DNA of 7,406 nt from positions 1-7,406 of the forward strand of contig JACQRS010000053.1 in assembly GCA_016206385.1 (NCBI GenBank), read 5' to 3'. Below the pieces are notes generated by a model that saw only the letters and a list, made by a program, of their open reading frames with translations, made no database searches and had not been told where the DNA came from. Every line of letters starts with the position of its first letter. Within the stretch, counting starts at the first letter, position 1. This document shows, in pieces, positions 1 to 5,699 of this stretch. The translations under genes and the position numbers were made by a program. Source of the DNA: Candidatus Rokuibacteriota bacterium (GTDB lineage: Bacteria > Methylomirabilota > Methylomirabilia > Rokubacteriales > CSP1-6).

Positions 1-202
1 CAACGGGATCGACCTCCTCGTCGCCAACGACGTGAGCCGGGCCGGGATCGGCTTCGAGTCGGACGACAACGAGGTGCTTCTCCTGGACCGGTGGGGCGGG
101 GTCAAGGAGCTTCCCCGGATGCCCAAGCTTCAGGTCGCTCACGCGATCCTCGACCGGATCCTCTCGCTCCGCGCCGCGGCTCCCGCGCCGGCTCCGCGCT
201 AG
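1..202 (+). CDS. coaBC: Phosphopantothenoylcysteine decarboxylase/phosphopantothenate-cysteine ligase CoaBC, C-terminal fragment
   Basis: Only the last 66 codons are present; the reading frame begins at base 2 and ends at the TAG at 200-202. The bifunctional enzyme joins cysteine to 4'-phosphopantothenate using CTP (CoaB) and decarboxylates the product (CoaC) to give 4'-phosphopantetheine for coenzyme A. The fragment is the end of the CoaB domain. It begins with the family's conserved stretch DLLVANDVSRAGIGFESDDN, followed by a hydrophobic strand (EVLLLDR), and the usual final helix with a PK-x(3)-AHAILDRIL pattern. The tail AAAPAPAPR is low-complexity and not expected to be functional. The next gene starts 3 bases after the stop, so the two are almost certainly cotranscribed and translationally coupled. 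The call rests on the VANDVS/GF-x-D-x-N signature; the decarboxylase half is outside the window. Confidence 0.9.
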   Translation, partial: NGIDLLVANDVSRAGIGFESDDNEVLLLDRWGGVKELPRMPKLQVAHAILDRILSLRAAAPAPAPR

Positions 203-205
203 GCG

Positions 206-901
206 ATGGGCGCGGAGACGCTGGCCGAGGCTCTCCGCGCGCTGGCCGACTCGCTTCGCTTCTACCGGGATATGGGAATGACCGACCTCCCGTTGTCCCG
301 CGAATACCTTCCTGGGCCTCGAGAGGCGCTCCGCGATCTCGAGCGGCAGATCGACGGTTGTACGCGGTGCAAGCTCTGCCGGGGTCGCACCACGATCGTC
401 TTCGGCACAGGAAACCCGAACGCCGACCTGATGGTGATCGGCGAAGCGCCGGGAGCCGAGGAGGACGTGCAGGGCAAGCCCTTCGTGGGGCGGGCGGGCC
501 AGCTCTTGACCCGGATGCTCCAGTCGGTCGGCTGGAGCCGCGACGAAGTGTTTATTACAAATCTGGTCAAATGCCGACCTCCCCAAAATAGAAACCCGGA
601 GCCGGACGAGATCGCTTCCTGCGCGCCGTTCCTCCTCGGCCAGCTCGTGGCCATCCAGCCCAAGGTCATCCTGGCGCTCGGCAACTTCGCTGCGCAGACG
701 CTGCTCAAGACCAGGGAGCCGATCAGCAAGCTGAGGGGACGCCTTCACTCCTACGGCTCCATCGTTCTCGTCCCCACCTTCCACCCGGCCTTTCTCCTGA
801 GGAATCCGGGGCACGAGTATCGGCGGCTGGCCTGGGAGGATTTGAAGCTGGCCCGGCGGGAGTACGACCGGCTCCGGGCGCGTGATTCGGCCGGCAGGTG
901 A
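206..901 (+). CDS. Uracil-DNA glycosylase, family 4 (Fe-S cluster type)
   Basis: This 231-residue enzyme removes uracil from DNA, arising from cytosine deamination or dUTP incorporation, and so starts base-excision repair. Motif 1 is GEAPGAEED (79-87), followed by QGKPFVGRAGQLL (89-101). Motif 2 is HPAFLLRNP (193-201). Four cysteines fit the family's 4Fe-4S ligands: C52 and C55 (C-x2-C), C123 in the KCRPP-x-NRNP segment, and C139 sixteen residues later. C58 is an extra cysteine close to the first pair. About 50 residues precede C52, more than in compact thermophile enzymes of the family, which begin near their first cysteine; the extension is helical and charged, of unknown role. The ATG at 206 follows the coaBC stop by 3 bases and has no clear Shine-Dalgarno, so coupled translation is likely; in-frame ATG codons at 272 and 278 are alternatives. 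Codons 115-130 are unusually AT-rich (see findings). Confidence 0.93.
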   Translation: MGAETLAEALRALADSLRFYRDMGMTDLPLSREYLPGPREALRDLERQIDGCTRCKLCRGRTTIVFGTGNPNADLMVIGEAPGAEEDVQGKPFVGRAGQLLTRMLQSVGWSRDEVFITNLVKCRPPQNRNPEPDEIASCAPFLLGQLVAIQPKVILALGNFAAQTLLKTREPISKLRGRLHSYGSIVLVPTFHPAFLLRNPGHEYRRLAWEDLKLARREYDRLRARDSAGR

Positions 902-930
902 CCGGCCGTTCGTCCCCAGTCGCTTGAGCC

Positions 931-938
931 AAGAGAGG
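931..938 (+). promoter_or_regulatory. Ribosome binding site supporting the TTG start of priA
   Basis: The purine run AAGAGAGG ends five bases before the TTG at 944. No ATG or GTG at this position would give the conserved PriA N-terminus (IAEVIFDIPL), so this site decides the start. Confidence 0.6.
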
Positions 939-943
939 TCCAG

Positions 944-2806
944 TTGATCGCTGAGGTCATCTTTGACATCCCGCTCGAGCGCGCGTTCACCTATGTCGTG
1001 CCGCCGGGATTGACCGTTGCCGTCGGCCAGCGCGTGCGGGCGCCGCTTCAGGGCAAGCCGCGGGTCGGTATCGTGATCGGCTGCCGCGAGGGGGCGGGCG
1101 ACGGGCTCAAGGCGCTGGAGGCCACGGTGGAACCCGGACCGCTTCTGGGTCCGGCTCAGCTCGCTCTCACCCGCTGGATTTCAAAAGAGAGCTACTCGAG
1201 CTGGGGCTCCACGTGCGTTGCCCTCGTGCCGCCGCTCCCGCCACGCGCCGAGCGCGTCGGTCTGCCCGGATCGGCGACGGGGTCCGCGCACGCACACGAG
1301 CTGGCGGCGAGTGCCGTCAGCGAGAAGGCCCTGCTCCTGACCGGAGCGGACCGGGACGAGCGCCTTCTGAGCCTCCTGGCCGAGGCAGAAGGCCGGGGCC
1401 TTCTCCTTCTGGTTCCCGAGATCGGGACGGCGGAAGCGTGGGCCGGGCGGCTTCAGTCCCGCCTGGGACAGCCCGTCGCCCGCCTGGACAGCGGCCGACC
1501 CGAGCACGAGCGATGGCGGGCCTGGATGGCGCTGGAGCGCGGGGCGGCACGCCGGGCTGTCGGAACCCGGTCAGCCCTCCTGGCACCGGTCCCGCCGCCC
1601 GCCACGCTGGTCCTGATCGACGAGCATGATCCCGCCCACAAGCCTCCCGGCCATCCCCGCATTCACTCCCGCGCGGTGGTGCTCGAGCGAGCGCGCCTGG
1701 AAGGACACTCGGTGATCCTGACCTCGCCGACCCCGAGCGTGGAGAGCTGGTGGCAGGCGGACAGCGGCCGCCTGGGCCGGAGCGACGGCTCGCCGGGCCC
1801 CTGGCCCGCGGTGACGGTCGTGGACAGCCGCGGCGCGCTCCGGGGTTCTCCGCTTTCGCCTGCGCTCCGCCGCGGGATCGAGCAAACTCTGGCGCGTGGC
1901 GGCCAGGTGTGTCTCCTCGTCACCCGGATCGCGTCGGCCCTGGCGTGCGGGGAGTGCGGCTTTCTTCTGCGCTGCCCTGACTGCGGAATCCCGCTCGCGT
2001 ACTCGCGCGTGCGCCGGGAGTGCTCCTGCCGCCTCTGCGGGCGTCGGGAGCGCGCACCCGACACCTGTGCCCACTGTCTCGGACGCCAGCTGGCTCCGCT
2101 CGGGTGGGGAGCGGAGCGAGCGGAGCAGGCGGTGAGGCAGGCCTTTCCCCGTCTCACCGTGGCCCGCTACGATGCCGAGACGGTCACGCCTGCCGGAGCG
2201 CCGCGGCTCCGTCAGAGGTGGGACGACGGGAGTGTCAGGCTCGTGATCGGCACCCGCCAGGTCCTCAAGGCCCTGCCTCCGGCACGGGCCCGGCTCGTTG
2301 GGGTCATCACGCCTGACCACCTCCTGAGGCTTCCCGACTTCAGAGCCGGAGAGCGCGCCTTCGCGCTGCTCTGGGCAGCCGCCGAATGGCTGAAGGACCG
2401 CGGGCGGCTCATCGTCCAGACCCAGCACCCCGAGCACTACGTGATCCGGGCAGCGGTCGGCCAGGAGCAGGCCGGCTTCTATAAGCCCGAGCTCAGATTC
2501 CGCGCCGAGCTAGGCTACCCGCCGTTCCGCCGGCTCTGCGTCCTCACGATCAAGGGGCGCCACGCCTCCGGGGCCCGGGCGCTGGCTGACGAGTGCTGGA
2601 GAGAGCTGGCCCGGCTCGATGGGCTCTCCGTGTATCCACCGGCTCCACCCGGGCGGTCAGCAGGCGGGCTCAGGTGGCGGATCGTGGTCAAAGGCGGGAA
2701 CGATCTGCCGGAGCAGCTCCGGCCCGTGCTCACCCCGATCCTTGACCGGCGACGCGCCGGCCCGGGTGTGGTAGAAGTAGAGATGGACCCGGTGGAGCTC
2801 ATCTAA
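944..2806 (+). CDS. priA: Replication restart protein PriA (primosomal protein N'), helicase motifs degenerate
   Basis: PriA recognises stalled or collapsed forks and reloads the replisome; most homologues are also 3'-5' superfamily 2 helicases. This 620-residue protein has the full domain order: 3'-DNA-end-binding domain (about 1-48, IAEVIFDIPLERAFTYVVP), winged helix (about 68-100), helicase lobe 1 (about 125-275), zinc domain (335-378), lobe 2 (about 380-500) and C-terminal domain from ELGYPPF (522-528) to DPVELI. All eight zinc cysteines are kept: 335/338, 344/347, 362/365, 375/378. The ATPase motifs are not. Walker A (GxxGxGKT) reads GADRDERL at 134-141. The DEEH box reads IDEH at 225-228. 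Motif V (GTQMLAKGHDF) reads GTRQVLKALPP at 436-446. Motif VI (QVAGRAGR) reads AAAEWLKD at 478-485. Motif III survives in part as SPTPSVES (261-268). The frame is open throughout, so this is not simple decay. I predict a DNA-binding scaffold without ATP-driven unwinding, as described for actinobacterial PriA. The start is TTG. Confidence 0.93.
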   Translation: MIAEVIFDIPLERAFTYVVPPGLTVAVGQRVRAPLQGKPRVGIVIGCREGAGDGLKALEATVEPGPLLGPAQLALTRWISKESYSSWGSTCVALVPPLPPRAERVGLPGSATGSAHAHELAASAVSEKALLLTGADRDERLLSLLAEAEGRGLLLLVPEIGTAEAWAGRLQSRLGQPVARLDSGRPEHERWRAWMALERGAARRAVGTRSALLAPVPPPATLVLIDEHDPAHKPPGHPRIHSRAVVLERARLEGHSVILTSPTPSVESWWQADSGRLGRSDGSPGPWPAVTVVDSRGALRGSPLSPALRRGIEQTLARGGQVCLLVTRIASALACGECGFLLRCPDCGIPLAYSRVRRECSCRLCGRRERAPDTCAHCLGRQLAPLGWGAERAEQAVRQAFPRLTVARYDAETVTPAGAPRLRQRWDDGSVRLVIGTRQVLKALPPARARLVGVITPDHLLRLPDFRAGERAFALLWAAAEWLKDRGRLIVQTQHPEHYVIRAAVGQEQAGFYKPELRFRAELGYPPFRRLCVLTIKGRHASGARALADECWRELARLDGLSVYPPAPPGRSAGGLRWRIVVKGGNDLPEQLRPVLTPILDRRRAGPGVVEVEMDPVELI

Positions 2807-2810
2807 CTAA

Positions 2811-2818
2811 GAGAGGAG
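2811..2818 (+). promoter_or_regulatory. Ribosome binding site that places the def start at TTG 2829
   Basis: GAGAGGAG lies 10 bases before the TTG at 2829 but only one base before the GTG at 2820. The spacing excludes the GTG and supports the TTG. Confidence 0.6.
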
Positions 2819-2828
2819 CGTGTTCGCC

Positions 2829-3350
2829 TTGGCCGTCCTGACCGTGCGGCGATACGGAGACCCAGTCCTTCGGCGGAAGGCCGAGCCGGTCTCCGCGATC
2901 ACCCCCCAGATCAAGCAGCTCATCGATGATCTGATCGACACCATGTACGATCAGGTTGGCATCGGGATCGCTGCGCCTCAGGTCGGGGTGTCCCTCAGAG
3001 TCATCATCGTCGACGACGGGGAGGGGGGCGCCCGCCCGCTGGTGAACCCCGTGATCACCGCTCAGGACGGGCGCGCTGTCGCCGAGGAAGGGTGCCTCTC
3101 GATTCCCGGCATCTTTGCCCAGGTTGAGCGGGCCGAGTCGATCGAGGTCGAGGCGCTGGACGGGGACGGAAATCCGCTCCACTTCCAGGCGCAGGGGCTC
3201 CAGGCGCGGGTGATCCAGCACGAGATGGACCACCTCGACGGCCTGCTCTTCATCGATCGGCTGGACAAGGCGACGCGGGACCGGATCAAGCGGAAGATCA
3301 AGAAGGACGGCCTGCCCGACGAAGCTCCCCACCACGCCTTCGCGCTTTAG
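2829..3350 (+). CDS. def: Peptide deformylase
   Basis: This metalloenzyme removes the formyl group from the N-terminal methionine of new proteins as they leave the ribosome, reversing the product of its neighbour fmt. From the TTG at 2829 it has 173 residues, a normal length. The three family motifs are present: GIGIAAPQVG (44-53), EGCLS (87-91) and QHEMDHLDG (130-138). Expected metal ligands are C89, H131 and H135, and E132 is the general base. The family usually has GxGLAAPQ; the isoleucine here is conservative. The start at 2829 gives MAVLTVRRYGDPVLR, which matches the typical N-terminus; the in-frame GTG at 2820 would add three residues but sits too close to the Shine-Dalgarno. The C-terminal tail DEAPHHAFAL is short and variable in the family. 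It lies 22 bases after priA and 21 before fmt. Confidence 0.96.
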   Translation: MAVLTVRRYGDPVLRRKAEPVSAITPQIKQLIDDLIDTMYDQVGIGIAAPQVGVSLRVIIVDDGEGGARPLVNPVITAQDGRAVAEEGCLSIPGIFAQVERAESIEVEALDGDGNPLHFQAQGLQARVIQHEMDHLDGLLFIDRLDKATRDRIKRKIKKDGLPDEAPHHAFAL

Positions 3351-3357
3351 AGTCCTC

Positions 3358-3363
3358 GGAGGG
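3358..3363 (+). promoter_or_regulatory. Ribosome binding site of fmt
   Basis: GGAGGG lies eight bases before the ATG at 3372, the strongest Shine-Dalgarno in the operon by eye. Confidence 0.65.
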
Positions 3364-3371
3364 CGGCTTCC

Positions 3372-4304
3372 ATGAAGGTGCTCTTCTACGGGACGCCGGC
3401 GTTCGCTCTGCCGGCACTCGACGCCCTGCTTCGCCACCACAACGTCGTGGCGGTGGTCACTCAGCCCGACCGGCCAGCCGGGCGCGGGCAGAAGCTGACG
3501 CCGTCGCCCGTGAAGGTCAGGGCCGAGGCGGCCGGCGTCCCCGTGCTCCAACCCGAGCGCCTCAGCGGCCCCGAGTGGCCCGAGCGGCTCCGCGGCTTTA
3601 TCCCCCAGGTGGCGGTGGTCGTTGCCTTCGGCCAGCTCCTCCCCAAGGCGGTGCTCGACGTGCCCGCGCGCGGCTCCATCAACCTTCACGCCTCTCTCCT
3701 TCCCCGCTACCGGGGCGCCGCGCCGATCGCCTGGGCGCTGATCAAGGGCGAGACCGAGACCGGGCTCACCACCTTCCTGATGGATGAGGGGATGGACACG
3801 GGCCCCATCCTCTTCCAGGAGCGCGTCCCGATCGGCCCCGACGAGACAGCGGGGGATCTGGCGGATCGGCTGTCAAAGCTGGGCGCCGACCTGGTCCTGA
3901 AGACGCTCGCCGAGCTGGATCGGCTCACCCCTGTCCCACAGTCGCGTGGCGGCGTGACCCTGGCTCCGCGGCTCAAAAAGGAGGACGGTTGGCTCGAGTG
4001 GAGCGAGCCTGCGCGGGTGCTGGTGAACCGGGTCCGCGGTTGCAACCCCTGGCCCGGGGCTGTGGCTCGAGGCCCGACGGGGCGGCTCTTCATCTGGCGC
4101 GCCTCGGCCCTGGACCAGCAGGCGGGCGGGCAGCCGGGCACGCTCGTGAAGTCTCAAGGTGGAGCCCTCGCCATCGCGACCAACGACGGGCTCCTCCTCC
4201 CTCGGGAGGTCCAGCCCGAGAACCGACGCGCGATGAGCTGGGAGGAGTTCCTGCGCGGCTCTCGCCTGACCGCGGGGGCGCGGTTCGAAGGCTCATCCGC
4301 GTGA
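3372..4304 (+). CDS. fmt: Methionyl-tRNA formyltransferase
   Basis: Fmt transfers a formyl group from 10-formyltetrahydrofolate to methionyl-initiator tRNA in the cytoplasm, making the tRNA used to start bacterial proteins. The 310-residue length is typical. The N-terminal Rossmann-like catalytic domain opens with MKVLFYGTPAFALPALDALL, then VTQPDRPAGRGQKLTPSPVK (29-48), part of which forms the tRNA-contacting loop. The catalytic triad is N104 and H106 in SINLHASLLPRYRGAAPI and D142 in MDEGMDTGPI. The C-terminal domain includes LKKEDGWLEW (201-210), RGCNPWPGA (222-230) and the final EVQPENRRAMSWEEFLRG (279-296), all expected family positions. The gene shares four bases (GTGA) with rsmB, implying coupled translation. 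The KKEDG codons create an internal AAGGAGG at 3978-3984 that I do not regard as a real ribosome binding site. Confidence 0.97.
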   Translation: MKVLFYGTPAFALPALDALLRHHNVVAVVTQPDRPAGRGQKLTPSPVKVRAEAAGVPVLQPERLSGPEWPERLRGFIPQVAVVVAFGQLLPKAVLDVPARGSINLHASLLPRYRGAAPIAWALIKGETETGLTTFLMDEGMDTGPILFQERVPIGPDETAGDLADRLSKLGADLVLKTLAELDRLTPVPQSRGGVTLAPRLKKEDGWLEWSEPARVLVNRVRGCNPWPGAVARGPTGRLFIWRASALDQQAGGQPGTLVKSQGGALAIATNDGLLLPREVQPENRRAMSWEEFLRGSRLTAGARFEGSSA

Positions 4305-5647
4305 GGTCGGCCAAGAACGCGGTCTCGCCAGCTCGCGTCGAGGCGCTCAGGATCCTCTGCCGCGTCGAGGAGGATCGCGCCTTCGCCGACCTGGCGCTGG
4401 AGGCGGCGCTGGAACGGGCCAAGCTTCCGGCGCGGGACCGCGCGCTGACGACGGAGCTGGTGTACGGCACGCTGCGCTGGCAGCGGCGGCTGGACTGGAT
4501 TCTGACGCCACACTGCCGGCGCAAACTGGAGCGCCTGGATCCCTGGGTGAGGAACCTCATGCGCCTCACCGCCTACCAGCTCGAGTTCCTCTACAAGGTT
4601 CCGGCCTGGGCGGCGGTCAACGAGGCTGTGGCGCTGGCGAAGCGTCGCTCTCACGGGGAGGCTGCGCCATTCGTGAACGCCGTGCTCAGATCCCTCACCC
4701 GAAGCGGGGGAGCCCTTCCGCCGCTCCCAGACGACCCGGTGGAGGCCGCCGCGACGCGCCTGGCGTTTCCCTCCTGGCTGGCCCGCCGCTGGGCGGACCG
4801 GTTCGGCCTGGCCGAAGCCGAGAGGCTGATGACGGCGCTCGACGAGCGACCGACCGTCACCGTCCGCGTGAACACGCTCAAGTGCACGCGGGCCAGCTTG
4901 GTGAAGCGGCTCGTCGAGGAGGAAGAGGTGGCGTGCGGGGCCACCGACTATGTGGCGGAGGGGCTGGAGCTGGAAGCGCCGGGGCCGGCGTTCAAGTTCA
5001 AGGCGTTCAAGGAGGGCTGGTTCACGCTTCAGGATGAGGCGTCGATTCTGATCGGCTATCTGCTGGCCCCGCGTCCCGGGGAGACCGTGGCGGACGTCTG
5101 TGCGGCCCCGGGAACGAAGAGCACGCACCTGGCCCAGCTCATGGAGAACCGCGGGCGTCTGATCGCCCTGGATCAGCATCCGGCGCGACTCAAGCTCGTC
5201 GCCAAGGCCGCCGCCAGACTCGACGTGGGTATCCTGGAGTGCCACGCCGGGCGCGTGGAGGACCTCTGCCCGAAGTTCACCGCGCGCTGCGATCGCGTCC
5301 TGGTGGATGCCCCGTGCTCCAACCTGGGCGTGATACGGCGCCATCCCGACGTCAAGTGGCGCGCGGCCGAGGGGGCACTCCCGTCCCTCGCTCAGAGCCA
5401 GCGCCGGATCCTGGAGGCCGCGGTCACCATGGTCAAGCCAGGCGGCACCCTGGTCTACGCGACCTGCTCGCTCGAGCCGGAGGAGAACGAGGAGGTCGTC
5501 CTCCCGTTCCTGGCGGCCCATCCCGAGTGGCGCCTGGACCTGCCCGCGGATTTCCCCATCGACCCGGAGCCTTCGGGGATGCTCCGCTTTCTTCCCCACC
5601 GTCACGGGACCGACGGCTTCATCGCGTTCCGGCTACGGAAATCCTGA
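4301..5647 (+). CDS. rsmB: 16S rRNA (cytosine-967 C5) methyltransferase RsmB
   Basis: RsmB uses S-adenosylmethionine to methylate C967 (E. coli numbering) of 16S rRNA. The 448-residue protein has an N-terminal NusB-like RNA-binding domain (about 8-135; ARVEALRILCRVEEDRAFAD, then the AAVNEAVALAK and FVNAVLRSL helices) and a C-terminal Rossmann methyltransferase domain. SAM-binding motif I is DVCAAPGTKSTHLAQ (265-279), and the acidic end of strand 2 is ALDQHP (289-294). Motif IV is DAPCSNLGVIRRHPDVKW (336-353) with C339, the cysteine needed for enzyme release. Motif VI is YATCS with C389, the catalytic nucleophile. The end, LPHRHGTDGFIAFRL, is also typical. Asparagine 341 stands where glycine is common (PCSGLG). 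The GTG at 4301 is chosen because it overlaps the fmt stop and gives a normal N-terminus. The frame is open upstream to 3989, but that translation is Arg/Gly/Pro-rich and shadows fmt. It is the last gene of the operon. Confidence 0.95.
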   Translation: MRSAKNAVSPARVEALRILCRVEEDRAFADLALEAALERAKLPARDRALTTELVYGTLRWQRRLDWILTPHCRRKLERLDPWVRNLMRLTAYQLEFLYKVPAWAAVNEAVALAKRRSHGEAAPFVNAVLRSLTRSGGALPPLPDDPVEAAATRLAFPSWLARRWADRFGLAEAERLMTALDERPTVTVRVNTLKCTRASLVKRLVEEEEVACGATDYVAEGLELEAPGPAFKFKAFKEGWFTLQDEASILIGYLLAPRPGETVADVCAAPGTKSTHLAQLMENRGRLIALDQHPARLKLVAKAAARLDVGILECHAGRVEDLCPKFTARCDRVLVDAPCSNLGVIRRHPDVKWRAAEGALPSLAQSQRRILEAAVTMVKPGGTLVYATCSLEPEENEEVVLPFLAAHPEWRLDLPADFPIDPEPSGMLRFLPHRHGTDGFIAFRLRKS

Positions 5648-5656
5648 GAAAGGTCT

Positions 5657-5694
5657 TCACCCCGCCACAAGCAGGATGGCGTGCCTCCGGGTGA
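5657..5694. terminator. Possible bidirectional hairpin between convergent rsmB and the protease gene
   Basis: The 52-base gap between the two convergent stop codons can fold into an inner stem CGCCA/TGGCG (5663-5667 with 5677-5681) and an outer stem TCACCC/GGGTGA (5657-5662 with 5689-5694), separated by a one-sided bulge of seven bases. There is no clear T-run on the + side; on the - strand the stem is followed by a weak CTTTCT. The position suits a terminator, but the structure is modest, so this is a tentative call. Confidence 0.25.
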
Positions 5695-5699
5695 GCCGC

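Noticed and set aside
91..591. 166-codon + strand frame crossing the coaBC end and the start of the glycosylase.
   Set aside because: It spans two real genes out of frame and is an Arg/Gly/Pro-rich shadow.
1571..2437. 288-codon - strand frame opposite priA, with scattered His and Cys residues.
   Set aside because: It is a shadow of the zinc-domain region of priA; the residues have no zinc-finger spacing and the protein looks like random GC-rich translation.
944..2806. Interpretation of priA as a pseudogene because its helicase motifs are missing.
   Set aside because: The frame is uninterrupted, the start has a good ribosome binding site, and zinc, DNA-binding and C-terminal motifs are all conserved, which indicates selection on the protein.
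2799..3689. 296-codon - strand frame opposite def and the start of fmt.
   Set aside because: It crosses two well-supported genes and their junction, is rich in Asp/Arg/Leu/Gly/His, and shows no domain; it is a composition shadow.
3978..4300. AAGGAGG at 3978-3984 followed by a TTG at 3989 opening a frame that continues into rsmB, as if RsmB had a 104-residue N-terminal extension.
   Set aside because: The Shine-Dalgarno-like run is the codons for the conserved Fmt sequence KKEDG. The extension is Arg/Gly/Pro-rich with no domain character and overlaps fmt completely. The GTG at 4301 gives a normal RsmB length and N-terminus.
4154..5605. 483-codon open frame on the - strand antisense to rsmB and the end of fmt.
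   Set aside because: High-GC codon bias commonly leaves the antisense frame open. The translation is Arg/Gly/Glu-rich, with no recognisable motif, and the + strand gene is unambiguous.
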